DNA of 46,771 nucleotides from Gemmatimonadota bacterium. Lineage in GTDB: Bacteria > Gemmatimonadota > Gemmatimonadetes > Longimicrobiales > Gaopeijiaceae. Every line of letters starts with the position of its first letter. Positions within the stretch are counted from its first letter, which is position 1. The stretch lies in NCBI GenBank assembly GCA_028874905.1, contig JAPPGZ010000019.1, positions 1-46,771 on the forward strand. The letters run 5' to 3'. This document shows, one piece after another, positions 24,965-33,274 of the stretch. The notes below the pieces were generated by a model, which was given only the letters and a program-made list of their open reading frames with translations, did no database searches and had not been told where the DNA came from. The position numbers were made by a program, and so were the translations under genes.

Positions 24965-26401
24965 TCAACCCCCCGCTACCGCGGCAATCTCCCGCGCTGC
25001 TCGAACGCCGGACAGAAACGCCCCGTGGACAGTGGCCGGGTGGTCCGGGTCCGTTGCCTCGCCTGCGAAGAACACCCTGTCGCCGATCGGCTTGCCCAGC
25101 GTCGCGTAGCGCTCGAACGACGATCCAGCCGGCACGTACGAATAGGATCCATGCGTCCACGGGTCGGAGCCCCAGCGCGTGACGAGCGCGTTCGTCGGCT
25201 GCGGCACGGGCCCGTACATGTCCGCGAGCGCCGCTGTGGCCTCGGCGACGATCTCCCGGTCGGCAAGACTCTCGATCTCGGCGCCGTATGCACCGGCGTT
25301 GAACATCATCAGGACCGGCTGGCCGGTGTACGGGTGAAGGCTGAGGGTCTCGGCCCATCGCCCCCTGTCTGCGCCCACGTACCCGATGACCTCGACTCGC
25401 GGCTCCCAGAAGACATCCTCGAACAGCAGGCAGGTCTTGTTGAGCACGCCCATCTTCAGGTCGGCGATCGCCTGGCGCTTCGCGGCCGGCAGCGGCGGCG
25501 AGAACGACACGAGTCCGTTCTTGAGGACGCCGAGGGGGAGCGTGACGACGACCCTGTCGGCCTCGAAACTTGTGCCCGATGCCGTGGTCGCGACGACTTG
25601 CGCGCCGCTGTGGTCGATTGCGGTCACGGCCTGTCCGAGCCTGACCTCGAGACCGTCCGACAGCGCTTCGACGATCTGACCGTATCCGCCCGGGAAGAGG
25701 ACATCGTTGCCGCCGTATTCGCTGCCTCCGTCGACACTTTCGAGCGAGAGATCGGCCAGATCCGCGCCATACTCGTGCTCCACGGTCGTGTTGAGCAGAT
25801 GCTCCAGGTACCGCCGCTGGCCGGCGCTGAGTGCGTGCGTTTCCAGGTAGTCGTCCAGGATGGATCGCAGGCTGGCGCGGGGCCGTGTGTCCGCATGCGT
25901 CCAAAACCCGTCCAGATCGGAGGTGTCGGAGGTCGGCGCGCCGCGTTCGTGGAAGTGCAGGACCGCGTTGTCCCAGTCGGTCGGGCGCGTCTCGATGCCG
26001 CTTCGGCGGGCGATTTGGGCGATCGGGTTGCCGCGTACGCCGTGTATCCATGAGGCGCCGAGGTCGACGGGAACGGTGCCGCCGAGGTTTGCCGTCCAGA
26101 TGCGGCCTCCGATCCGGTCGCGGGCCTCGAGGACGACAACGTCGGCGAAACCGCTGGCGCGAAGCTCGGACGCCGCGGCCAAGCCCGCGATTCCGGCGCC
26201 GATCACCAGGACGGTTTCGTCGGTCTGTGTGGGTGGCGGGGCGGCGGGGCGGTGGGGCGACCGGTCGGGTGCGTCGCCACAGCCGTGTAGAGCCGAGATG
26301 GCGGGGCCCAGTCCCGCCGCAGCGAGTCCCGCCTTGATGAAGCCGCGGCGGCTTGGGAGCGGGGGTGGGGCGGGGTGGGGGGTCGCCGGGTGTGTCTTCA
26401 T
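24965..26401 (-). CDS. Tat-exported flavin amine oxidase
   Basis: A 478-residue protein with a twin-arginine signal SRRGFIKAGLAAAGLG followed by LHGC, a possible lipobox, so it is exported folded and perhaps anchored as a lipoprotein. The FAD-binding Rossmann motif VLVIGAGIAGLAAASEL follows at about 64-80, then LEARDRIGGRIWT, the amine-oxidase signature. The end of the FAD domain (DRVFFAGEATDPDHPATVHG) is complete. This family oxidises amines or amino acids to imines, making hydrogen peroxide. Substrate cannot be predicted. It ends the minus-strand pair with the cysteine-synthase gene, 12 bp downstream of it. Confidence 0.92.
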   Translation of the reverse strand: MKTHPATPHPAPPPLPSRRGFIKAGLAAAGLGPAISALHGCGDAPDRSPHRPAAPPPTQTDETVLVIGAGIAGLAAASELRASGFADVVVLEARDRIGGRIWTANLGGTVPVDLGASWIHGVRGNPIAQIARRSGIETRPTDWDNAVLHFHERGAPTSDTSDLDGFWTHADTRPRASLRSILDDYLETHALSAGQRRYLEHLLNTTVEHEYGADLADLSLESVDGGSEYGGNDVLFPGGYGQIVEALSDGLEVRLGQAVTAIDHSGAQVVATTASGTSFEADRVVVTLPLGVLKNGLVSFSPPLPAAKRQAIADLKMGVLNKTCLLFEDVFWEPRVEVIGYVGADRGRWAETLSLHPYTGQPVLMMFNAGAYGAEIESLADREIVAEATAALADMYGPVPQPTNALVTRWGSDPWTHGSYSYVPAGSSFERYATLGKPIGDRVFFAGEATDPDHPATVHGAFLSGVRAAREIAAVAGG

Positions 26402-26413
26402 CCTGAGAAAGCG

Positions 26414-27355
26414 TTACGCCCGTTCTCCGTAAACGGCCGTCGATAGATACTTCAAGCCGGTATCGCACATGATCGTCACCACGGTCGCGCCGAGCCCCAG
26501 CCTTCTGCCCAGTTCGATTGCCCTCACGACATTCCCGCCCGTTGACGTTCCCGCGAAGATGGCTTCCTCCGCCGCGAGTCTGCGGCACATCGCCATCGCT
26601 TCGTCCGTGGATACGGTGGCGATTTCGTCCGCCGCTTCCGGTCTCCACAGGGGCACGACGAACCCTGCTCCGGTGCCTTCGATCTTGTGCGCACCACTGC
26701 GCCCTCCCGACAGGACCGGAGACTCGGCCGGTTCAATGGCAATGCAGCGAATCTCCGGATTGTGTCGGCGGAGCACCTCGGCGTTGCCCTGGAAGCAGGC
26801 CGTCGTCCCTGTCATCGCCACGAACCCGTCCACCCGCCCATCGGTCTGCCGCCGGATTTCGTCACCCATCTTCCGGTAGGCCGCGATCTGGTCCGGGTTG
26901 GCCAACTGGTCGGTCCAGAAGCCGCCCGTCTCGGCCGCGATCTCCCGGGCCGCGTCGATCATGGCACGGGTCAACCCTTCCGTCGTCTTGCCTTCCGGAC
27001 TCGGGATGATCGTGAGTTCCGCACCGAAAGCCTTCATCTGGTTCCGCTTCTCGATGCTGAAGGCATCGGACGTCACGATGCTGGCCGTGTATCGTTTCAC
27101 TGCGCAGATGAACGCGAGCGACACGCCGGTGCTGCCGCCCGTATACTCGATCACGTGACCGCCGGGTTGGAGGCGACCGTCCGCTTCCGCCGCCTCGATC
27201 ATGGCGAGCGCCATGCGGTCCTTCATACTGCCGGTCGGGTTCTCGGACTCGACCTTCAACAGGATTCTGGCACAATCATCCGGCACGACGCGTCGGAGTT
27301 CGACCAGCGGCGTGTTGCCGATCCGTTCGATGATCGATCCGCAGATTTCCTTCAC
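26414..27355 (-). CDS. Cysteine synthase family PLP enzyme
   Basis: A 313-residue enzyme from GTG 27355. It is a fold-type II PLP enzyme: K45 in NPTGSMKDR is the Schiff-base lysine, TGGSTG (72-77) the substrate loop, and GTSTGGN (after EEAIFA) the phosphate-binding loop. Members make cysteine from O-acetylserine and sulfide or act as cystathionine beta-synthase relatives. The start is set by GAGGAGG about 7 nt upstream. The frame also runs in-phase to ATG 27406 and further, but that extension is read from a brnT remnant (see that entry), so the added residues are probably accidental. The next gene downstream is the amine oxidase. Confidence 0.88.
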   Translation of the reverse strand: MKEICGSIIERIGNTPLVELRRVVPDDCARILLKVESENPTGSMKDRMALAMIEAAEADGRLQPGGHVIEYTGGSTGVSLAFICAVKRYTASIVTSDAFSIEKRNQMKAFGAELTIIPSPEGKTTEGLTRAMIDAAREIAAETGGFWTDQLANPDQIAAYRKMGDEIRRQTDGRVDGFVAMTGTTACFQGNAEVLRRHNPEIRCIAIEPAESPVLSGGRSGAHKIEGTGAGFVVPLWRPEAADEIATVSTDEAMAMCRRLAAEEAIFAGTSTGGNVVRAIELGRRLGLGATVVTIMCDTGLKYLSTAVYGERA

Positions 27356-27427
27356 GATAACCTCCTCTTCCCGTAGTCCCGCGTCGCCTTCCGACTGGGG
27401 TGACATCCAATCTGTGCGTTTTGTCAA
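27351..27427 (-). pseudogene. Internally deleted brnT copy forming the leader of the cysteine-synthase gene
   Basis: 27351-27400 matches 39168-39217 (3' end of brnT plus the brnA start) at 47 of 50 positions by eye. 27403-27427 matches 39470-39494 (brnT start and upstream sequence) at 24 of 25. The 252 bp of brnT between them are missing. What survives is the TTGACAAAACGCACA block, the first codon of brnT and the GAGGAGG-GTG that starts brnA in the full locus. That GTG now starts the cysteine-synthase gene. Confidence 0.85.
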
Positions 27428-27431
27428 TGAA

Positions 27432-27477
27432 TTGACCCCCCGCGTCGATCACATTACTCTGTTTTCAAGAGTACTCT
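27432..27477 (+). promoter_or_regulatory. Promoter with overlapping palindrome for the membrane/HTH/TonB cluster
   Basis: TTGACC (27432-27437) and TACTCT (27455-27460) are 17 bp apart. The -10 box is also the left arm of TACTCT-N7-AGAGTA, and AGAGTACTCT (27468-27477) is a perfect 10-bp palindrome. A repressor bound there would block the promoter. The winged-helix gene at 28115 in the same operon is the obvious candidate. Confidence 0.5.
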
Positions 27478-27503
27478 ATCGTCATCCGAAGTGAGGCCGA
27501 GCA

Positions 27504-28118
27504 ATGATCCAAACGCCACAGCCGAGTCCCGAAGACGACCTGGCCTTCATCCGCCGCCTGATGGAAGGTGCGCGGGCGGCCGAGGTCGACCACAGCGGAC
27601 ACCTGATTCTATGGGGGTTCCTCCAGGCCGCGGCCGCGGGTCTGGCATACCTGGTGCAACAAGGTGCCTTCTACTCTTCCATCACGGCTATCTGGGCCGT
27701 GGCGGTCGGCATCGGCTTTACGGGCTCCTGGCTGCTGGCACTCCGCTCGAGAAGGAGCGCGCCGGTCAACTCGCTCGTGAATCGGGTTTTGGCTGCGATC
27801 TGGGTCGGATGCGGGCTTTCGCTGTCGCTGGTAGGCTTCCTCGGAGCAGGCACCGGGTCAATACCGTCTCCGGTCACGTCGGGCGCCAAGAGTGTCATTA
27901 TCGGGTGCGCGTTCTTCGCATCGGCTCCGCTGTTCAACCGGATCGCATACTGGGCGCTTGCGGGCGCGTGGTGGATCCTGGGCGGCGCGTTGCTGGTCCG
28001 TCCCTCTCTTGGATCGAACCTCGTGTTCGTGTTTGCGCCGATTCTGTTCATGCTCGTTCCCGGGCTGGTGCTTCGAGCCCGTCGCCGTCCATCCCCCCGA
28101 CTCCATGCGGTCTCATGA
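27504..28118 (+). CDS. Polytopic membrane protein of unknown function
   Basis: A 204-residue protein. GAGG lies 7 nt before ATG 27504. A soluble N terminus (EDDLAFIRRLMEGARAAEVD) is followed by about six hydrophobic helices (GHLILWGFLQAAAAGLAYLV; AIWAVAVGIGFTGSWLLAL; AAIWVGCGLSLSLVGFLGA; SVIIGCAFFASAPLF; AYWALAGAWWILGGALLV; LVFVFAPILFMLVPGLVL). Proteins of this shape are often found before small winged-helix regulators, as here (ATGA overlap with 28115), where the pair may sense a membrane signal. No enzymatic motif is seen. Confidence 0.75.
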   Translation: MIQTPQPSPEDDLAFIRRLMEGARAAEVDHSGHLILWGFLQAAAAGLAYLVQQGAFYSSITAIWAVAVGIGFTGSWLLALRSRRSAPVNSLVNRVLAAIWVGCGLSLSLVGFLGAGTGSIPSPVTSGAKSVIIGCAFFASAPLFNRIAYWALAGAWWILGGALLVRPSLGSNLVFVFAPILFMLVPGLVLRARRRPSPRLHAVS

Positions 28119-28444
28119 CGAACTACGACTACCGCCAGTTCGACCCGCTCGTGCACTCCAGAATCCGACTTTCGGTACTGGCCATCCTCGTCAGCGTCGA
28201 CGACGCCGAGTTCACGTATCTGCGCAAACAGGTCAAGGCCACCGACGGCAACTTGGGCGCCCATCTTCGCAGACTTGAAGAGGCCGGATACCTGCATGTC
28301 ACCAAGCACTTCGTGGACCGGAAGCCCTTGACCCGCTACCGGGTGACCGAAACCGGACGAGAGGCATTTCGGAGGTACGTCGACAATGTGGAGCAGGTGC
28401 TGCGCGCCACGCCGTCCGAGTTACCACGGAGTGCGGCAGGGTAG
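28115..28444 (+). CDS. Winged-helix transcriptional regulator
   Basis: A 109-residue protein beginning MTNYDYRQFDPLVHSRIRLS, which with VLAILVSVDDAEFTYLRKQV, ATDGNLGAHLRRLEEAGYLH and the wing FVDRKPLTRYRVTETGREAF is the small MarR/ArsR-like HTH family (HTH_34 type) that is usually coupled to a membrane protein gene. The ATG overlaps the membrane gene stop as ATGA. The receptor gene starts 2 bp after its stop, so all three are one transcript. The likely operator is the palindrome at 27455-27477. Confidence 0.88.
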   Translation: MTNYDYRQFDPLVHSRIRLSVLAILVSVDDAEFTYLRKQVKATDGNLGAHLRRLEEAGYLHVTKHFVDRKPLTRYRVTETGREAFRRYVDNVEQVLRATPSELPRSAAG

Positions 28445-28446
28445 GC

Positions 28447-30645
28447 GTGCTCGCGTTGCGGTGGTCACGGTGGTGTGTCACAACGATGTTTCTCACGCCG
28501 ATCACGCTGGCCGCCCAGGAGTCTTCCGTGGTATCCGGCACCGTGCGAGACCCTGCCGGGCACCCGCTGGCCGGAGCCGACGCGTTTCTGCTTGAGACGC
28601 TGGAAGGATCGCTCACGGACGACGTGGGCGGGTTCCGATTCGATACCCGCAGGACCGGTTCCGCGACGCTTGTCGTTCAGAAGGCCGGCTACCTCGAAGT
28701 CCGCCGACCGGTCGATCTTCCGCTTGCCGGGGTGCTTGCCATCGTAATGCAGCTTGCCCCGATCGCCCTGGAGCCGATCACGGTGGAAGCCGGCACTTTC
28801 CGGCTTGGCAACCTGCCCGACGTGACGCTAAGCGACCTCGAGGTCGTGAGGACGCCGGGCGCGGCCGCCGATCCCTTCCGGGCCATCCAGACATTCCCGG
28901 GAGTCCAGAGCGTCGGGGAGGGAGCGGGGCTGTTCGTTCGCGGCGGCGACATCTCCGAGACGAGGGTGTTGCTCGATGGAGCGACGGTGATCTCTCCCTT
29001 CCGCCTCGACACCGACCGCACCATCTCGTTCGGCCGCTTCGATCCCTTCCAGCTGCGCGGGATCCAGTTCTCGGCGGGTGGATTCGGCGCCGAGCATGGC
29101 GACGCCCTCTCCGCCATCGCCGACCTCCAGAGCGTGGACAAGCCAGAAGCGAGCGAACTCGGCGTTAGCGCGGCCATCGGTGGCCTCTCGGGCGGGCTCT
29201 CCGTCGATCTGTCCGAGTCCGTGGGTTTTCGCGTGACCGGCACACGCACCGACACCGACCTGCTCATGCGACTCAATGGCCGGAGAGACGAGTTCGACGT
29301 AGTCCCCAAGGGCAACGACCTGAGTGGCGGTGGCGAGTGGGTGTACCGGCCCGGAGCCAGCTTGAAAGCCTTCGTGCTCGTGCAAACCGATCAGGTCGGC
29401 GTCCGGATCGACGATCCGTCTCATTCCGGCGTCTACCGCTCCGACGGACGGGCGGATCTGCTCGCGGTCTCGGGTCTCGACGCCTTCGGCGGGGTGGGAC
29501 TGAAGTGGGGACTGGCGACCAGCGGATCCCGCAAGGACGAGGATTTCGGCGCGTACCGCCTTGGGCGTGACGACCGGCTGACCCAGGCTCGCGCCAGGAT
29601 CGAGGTTCCAGTGCGGCCCGGCCTTGCGGTGGCGCTCGGGGCCGAAGTGGAGCACCGGGAGGCGGACCTCGCCGGATCGGTTCCGATGGCGTCGTACGAC
29701 AATGCGCCGAACGCCTCGAAGACGGTTTTTTCCAGCCGCGAGTCGGGGGCTCGCCTCGGTGGTTTCGGCCAGGCCGAGCTGCAACCCTCGAATGTGCTTC
29801 GGCTGCTGCTTGGCCTGCGCGGCGATCGGTCGACGTTCGCCGGCCACACAACCCTGGACCCCCGTCTGTCGGCTACATGGCGGCCAACCGGGATGCTGAC
29901 CCTGACTGCTGCATGGGGTGTCTTCCACCAGATTCCCGATCCCCTGCTCTTCGAGCCAACGCTGGGAGATCCTTTCCTGCCGGCCATGTCCGCCCAGCAC
30001 TGGATCGGGGGCGCCACCTGGGATGCCGGCAACCGCCTGGTGCGAATCGAGGCGTACGCCAAGCGCTACGCGTCGCTGGCCGCGCGGACGCGGGACGGGG
30101 TCACGCGCGGAGGCGGAACCGGAACCGCCAGTGGACTGGACGTCTTCGTCAAGGACGAACTGGGATTCCTGGGTCTCGACGGCCGCATCGCTTACAGCTT
30201 CATCCGGTCCGAGCGAACCGATCCGGACACCGGGCGCCTGGCTCCGTCGGCCTTTGACGCCACCCACACCCTCAACCTGGTTCTCAACCGGGGCTTCGGG
30301 GAGTGGCTGGATCTGGGCGTGGCCTACCGAGCCGCCACCGGCGTGCCCTTCACGCCCATCACGGGCGCGGCGTTCGATGAGACTCGCGGCTTGTGGCAAC
30401 CCGTCCATGGCGCGCCCATGTCCGAGCGGCTCCCCGCCTACGCAAGGGTCGATCTGTCGGCGAGCGTGCTGCAGAGCTTCTGGCCCGACAACATCACGGT
30501 TTTCTTCGTCTCCATGATGAATTCGCTGGATCGGTCGAACGTCCTGCAGTTTCGCTACAGCCGGGACTACTCGGAACGCATTCCCCTCAAGACCCCGTTC
30601 CCCCGCAGCATCTACTTCGGGGTCACGACGACCCTGCCATTCTGA
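28447..30645 (+). CDS. TonB-dependent receptor-like outer-membrane protein
   Basis: A 732-residue protein starting at GTG 28447, with a signal peptide (MFLTPITLAAQ). A carboxypeptidase-D-like beta domain follows (VSGTVRDPAGHPLAGADAFL; GGFRFDTRRTG), then a plug with the core GLFVRGGDISETRVLLDGA, and a long beta-barrel region ending in Phe (RSIYFGVTTTLPF), as outer-membrane barrels do. No TonB box is obvious, so energy coupling is an inference from the family. The substrate is unknown. It is co-transcribed with the HTH regulator and membrane protein, and a TPR gene follows 19 bp later. Confidence 0.88.
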   Translation: MLALRWSRWCVTTMFLTPITLAAQESSVVSGTVRDPAGHPLAGADAFLLETLEGSLTDDVGGFRFDTRRTGSATLVVQKAGYLEVRRPVDLPLAGVLAIVMQLAPIALEPITVEAGTFRLGNLPDVTLSDLEVVRTPGAAADPFRAIQTFPGVQSVGEGAGLFVRGGDISETRVLLDGATVISPFRLDTDRTISFGRFDPFQLRGIQFSAGGFGAEHGDALSAIADLQSVDKPEASELGVSAAIGGLSGGLSVDLSESVGFRVTGTRTDTDLLMRLNGRRDEFDVVPKGNDLSGGGEWVYRPGASLKAFVLVQTDQVGVRIDDPSHSGVYRSDGRADLLAVSGLDAFGGVGLKWGLATSGSRKDEDFGAYRLGRDDRLTQARARIEVPVRPGLAVALGAEVEHREADLAGSVPMASYDNAPNASKTVFSSRESGARLGGFGQAELQPSNVLRLLLGLRGDRSTFAGHTTLDPRLSATWRPTGMLTLTAAWGVFHQIPDPLLFEPTLGDPFLPAMSAQHWIGGATWDAGNRLVRIEAYAKRYASLAARTRDGVTRGGGTGTASGLDVFVKDELGFLGLDGRIAYSFIRSERTDPDTGRLAPSAFDATHTLNLVLNRGFGEWLDLGVAYRAATGVPFTPITGAAFDETRGLWQPVHGAPMSERLPAYARVDLSASVLQSFWPDNITVFFVSMMNSLDRSNVLQFRYSRDYSERIPLKTPFPRSIYFGVTTTLPF

Positions 30646-30664
30646 CTCGAACGAGGAGAACATC

Positions 30665-31426
30665 GTGTCTTTTCCATACAAGCTTGCCTGCGCTCTTCTG
30701 CTTGCCTCCTGGCTGCCGCGCCAGGGCCTGGCCGCTCAGACTCTGGATCCCGGCGAACTCGCCGAGCGCCTGCGCACAGAGGTTGAGGAGGCGAAGATCG
30801 CGGGCGACGCCGATGCCCTGCAGCAGATGGTGATCCTGTCCCGGCGCGCCGTAACCGCCTTTCCCGAAGACGCACTGCTCAACCACTACGCCGGCTACGC
30901 GCTCTACTGCCTCGCGTCGCGAAGCATGGAGACAGACACGGACGCGTCGCACGCGTTGCTCGAGGAGGCCGAGTCGTTTCTCGAGAGATCGGTTGAAATC
31001 CAGCCGATCACGGAGTCCTACGCCTTGCTGGCCTCGGCGATCGGCATGCGGATCGAAGGTCCTGTTTCCGCGATGACCCTAGGGATGCGATCGGGTGCCG
31101 CCATGGATCGTGCACGGGGCCTGGGGCCGCCCAATCCCCGCGTAAGACTGCTGGAGGGAATCTCGGCCTTCCACACGCCGAGCGCGTTCGGAGGTGGTCA
31201 TGGTACTGCGCTGGAGCACTTCCGCGCTGCGATCGAGCTGTTCGCCGACGATGCGCCGAAGCCCCCGCTGCCCGCTTGGGGTCACGCCGAGGCGTACGCG
31301 TGGCTCGGTCAGACGCACGCTGCGCTGGGGCAGGCCGAAGCCGCGCGCACGGCGTTCGAGCGGGCGCTGGAACTGGAACCCGGGTACGTGTGGGTACGTG
31401 AGGTGCTGCTGCCGGGGCTGCGATAG
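30665..31426 (+). CDS. Exported TPR protein
   Basis: A 253-residue protein starting at GTG 30665, with GAGGAG 6 nt upstream. A signal peptide (LACALLLASWLPRQGLAAQ) is followed by helical hairpins: PEDALLNHYAGYALYCLAS, EEAESFLERSVEIQPITESY, GTALEHFRAAIELFADDAPK and a canonical TPR, HAEAYAWLGQTHAALGQAEA then ARTAFERALELEPGYVWV. It is periplasmic and probably a binding partner of the receptor encoded just upstream, from the tight gene spacing. No catalytic residues are visible. Confidence 0.82.
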   Translation: MSFPYKLACALLLASWLPRQGLAAQTLDPGELAERLRTEVEEAKIAGDADALQQMVILSRRAVTAFPEDALLNHYAGYALYCLASRSMETDTDASHALLEEAESFLERSVEIQPITESYALLASAIGMRIEGPVSAMTLGMRSGAAMDRARGLGPPNPRVRLLEGISAFHTPSAFGGGHGTALEHFRAAIELFADDAPKPPLPAWGHAEAYAWLGQTHAALGQAEAARTAFERALELEPGYVWVREVLLPGLR

Positions 31427-31469
31427 CCGGTTCGGACGGCTTGACCCTTCTTCCCTCATCCACAGCGAT

Positions 31470-31511
31470 GTTGACGCCGTCAACGTTCCCATTTAAGTTG
31501 ACGACGTCAAC
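31470..31511 (+). promoter_or_regulatory. Twin-palindrome promoter of the barrel gene (copy 1)
   Basis: Two 15-bp palindromes, GTTGACGCCGTCAAC (31470-31484) and GTTGACGACGTCAAC (31497-31511), are 12 bp apart. They overlap TTGACG (31471-31476) and TAAGTT (31494-31499), a -35/-10 pair with a 17-bp spacer. A near copy lies at 33196-33237. They are probably bound by the TetR-type protein at 32551. Confidence 0.75.
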
Positions 31512-31549
31512 ACTGTCCCGGATCGACCAGTCAAGGGAGGAACAGCCCG

Positions 31550-32554
31550 ATGGCCGTCAACGAAAAGATCGCCAGCCGACTGCGATGGGCCTGGCGGGTT
31601 GCCACCGCCGTTCGGCTCGCGGCGGCGGCCGCCCTCGTCGCGCTGAGTTGGTTCGCGGCCCCCATGGCGGCGCACGCCCAGGCGCGGGACGGCTTTTACT
31701 TTCGGGGCGATGTCGGGGACTCGGACGCGCTGACTTTTCGGGGGAGTTTCAAGGGCGTCGATTTGCCGACGCGTTGTGACCGGCTGTTGCATCCGGACCC
31801 CGCGAATGTCCCGCGCGATCCGGCGTGCACCGGATTCGGGCCCGGCGTGTTCGCGACGGTGCGATTTGATCGCGGAGCGGAGACCATGACCAGCGCCACC
31901 GCTCTCGCGCTGGGGTACTCACGCGGCCGGATCCGGCTGGAAGCTGAACTGAACAACACTGCGCTGGGCGGAACCTCGGCGCCGCTGTTGGACGCGGGCC
32001 GGCTCGCTGAGGAGACCGTGCAGGAGTGGAGCACGGTCGAGCCACCTTCGGCCAGGGTGTCCGGGCTCACCGTCTCGGACGTGTTCCTGAACGTACACCT
32101 CGACTTCGACAATTCGTCGCGCTTCACGCCGTTCGTCGGCGTCGGCGGGGGCGTATCCACCGTCGTGCTCGCTTTTGAGACATTGCGGGTCCGACGAACG
32201 CTTGCCAACGGGTTCGTGCCCGAGGGTGGCGTGGACCCTGCGACGGACACCGCCATTCCCGCATGGCAGACGCGCGCGGCGGGCACGGCCGACTACATGT
32301 CACTCCTTTTGGCCGAATCGACGCTCGGAGCAAATCTGATCGGAGGGTTGGCGTTGGCGGCGAACGAGCGATTCAGCGTCGCGCTTCGATGGCGCTATGC
32401 ACGCTACCGCGATGTCCAAAAGCCCGGGAAATGGGATTTGCTGCGAAGCCATGCACCGGTGCTCGAGGACGGTAGGAGGCCCGTGACCTTCGATCTGGTG
32501 CTCGGCGACATCGCGTTCTATGCGGTCACCGTTTCGCTCGTATACGCCTTCTAG
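31550..32554 (+). CDS. Exported beta-barrel-like protein under TetR control
   Basis: A 334-residue protein, starting MAVNEKIASRLRW after GGGAGG. A signal peptide (VRLAAAAALVALSWFAAPMAAHAQ) leads into FYFRGDVGDSDALTFRGSFK, then repeated amphipathic strands (ALALGYSRGRIRLEAELN; SDVFLNVHLDFDNSSRFTPF then VGVGGGVSTVVLAF; GANLIGGLALAANERFSVAL) and a terminal VTVSLVYAF. The pattern is an eight-stranded outer-membrane barrel of the P44/OmpA-like kind. The promoter carries twin palindromes shared with the gene at 33275. It may be a porin or surface protein that the TetR regulator represses until a ligand appears. Confidence 0.8.
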   Translation: MAVNEKIASRLRWAWRVATAVRLAAAAALVALSWFAAPMAAHAQARDGFYFRGDVGDSDALTFRGSFKGVDLPTRCDRLLHPDPANVPRDPACTGFGPGVFATVRFDRGAETMTSATALALGYSRGRIRLEAELNNTALGGTSAPLLDAGRLAEETVQEWSTVEPPSARVSGLTVSDVFLNVHLDFDNSSRFTPFVGVGGGVSTVVLAFETLRVRRTLANGFVPEGGVDPATDTAIPAWQTRAAGTADYMSLLLAESTLGANLIGGLALAANERFSVALRWRYARYRDVQKPGKWDLLRSHAPVLEDGRRPVTFDLVLGDIAFYAVTVSLVYAF

Positions 32555-33159
32555 CGACCCGCGCGCACGCCGTCGAGCAGTGTCGCGGTGGTCTGCCGGA
32601 TCAGTCCGTCGGCATCGACGGCAGTGAGGATTTGTTCCTCAAGCAGCAGCGACGCCACACCGTGTACGGCACCCCATGCCACGTAGGCCTGCACCTGGGG
32701 ATCCTGTTGCTTGATCGACCCGCTCTGTTGGTGTGTCCGAAAGATGCGCACAAGTTCGTCGAACAATGCGTTCGCGGCCTCGCGGAGTTCGGGTTGGTCC
32801 CTGCGAGTGATCGCTTCCTTTCCGTACATCAGGCGATAGTGCCCCGGGTTTTCGAGCGCGAATCGCACGTACTCCTCACCGATCTGCCGGAGCTGATCGA
32901 TCCCTGCCCCCGGGGCTCCCGCGCCCACGGCTTCCAGGCGGTCTCGAAGGCGGTCGAAACCCGCGGCAGCGACCGCCACCAGGAGCGCGGACTTGTCTGC
33001 GAAGTGGCGATAGGGTGCGGACCGCGATACGCCCAGGCGGCGCCCGATCGCGCGCATCGTCACGCTCAGGGTCCCTCCCTCGTCGATCATCGCGGCGGCT
33101 TCGGTGAGCAGTGCCGCCCGCAGGTCTCCGTGGTGATACGCGCTGCCGTCGAGGGTCAT
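32551..33159 (-). CDS. TetR family regulator
   Basis: The start at ATG 33159 (MTLDGSAYHHGDLRAALL) is the normal TetR N terminus; the frame is open to 33255 through the operators, which is accidental. Length is 202 residues. The HTH is AIGRRLGVSRSAPYRHFADK at about 45-64, and the ligand domain contains VRFALENPGHYRLMYGKEA and AYVAWGAVHGVASLLLEEQI, the WHG type (TetR_C_33-like). No Shine-Dalgarno is obvious. It overlaps the end of the barrel gene by 4 bp, tail to tail, and is divergent from the DUF5671-like gene at 33275. It probably represses itself, that gene and the barrel gene through the palindromes. Confidence 0.9.
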   Translation of the reverse strand: MTLDGSAYHHGDLRAALLTEAAAMIDEGGTLSVTMRAIGRRLGVSRSAPYRHFADKSALLVAVAAAGFDRLRDRLEAVGAGAPGAGIDQLRQIGEEYVRFALENPGHYRLMYGKEAITRRDQPELREAANALFDELVRIFRTHQQSGSIKQQDPQVQAYVAWGAVHGVASLLLEEQILTAVDADGLIRQTTATLLDGVRAGR

Positions 33160-33195
33160 GCCCAAAAGGTGATTAGTTGACGGGTAGTCAGCAAT

Positions 33196-33237
33196 GTTGA
33201 CATTGTCAACACTATCCATTAAGTTGATACTATCGAC
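33196..33237 (+). promoter_or_regulatory. Twin-palindrome promoter (copy 2), between tetR and the DUF5671-like gene
   Basis: GTTGACATTGTCAAC (33196-33210) and GTTGATACTATCGAC (33223-33237) have the same 12-bp gap as copy 1. TTGACA (33197-33202) and TAAGTT (33220-33225) form a 17-bp-spaced promoter in the plus direction. The palindrome also presents TTGACA on the minus strand, facing tetR. Confidence 0.78.
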
Positions 33238-33274
33238 AAATCCGGCATCGACCACTCAACGGAGGATTAGCCAG

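Noticed and set aside
24903..26648. 581-residue open frame antiparallel in frame to the amine oxidase
   Set aside because: It lies on the same strand but in another frame of the amine-oxidase gene, is extremely rich in Arg, Pro and Gly, and has no domain; typical shadow of GC-rich coding DNA.
28828..30681. 617-residue open frame opposite the TonB-dependent receptor
   Set aside because: The plus strand encodes a recognisable signal peptide, plug and barrel; the minus frame has no recognisable motif.
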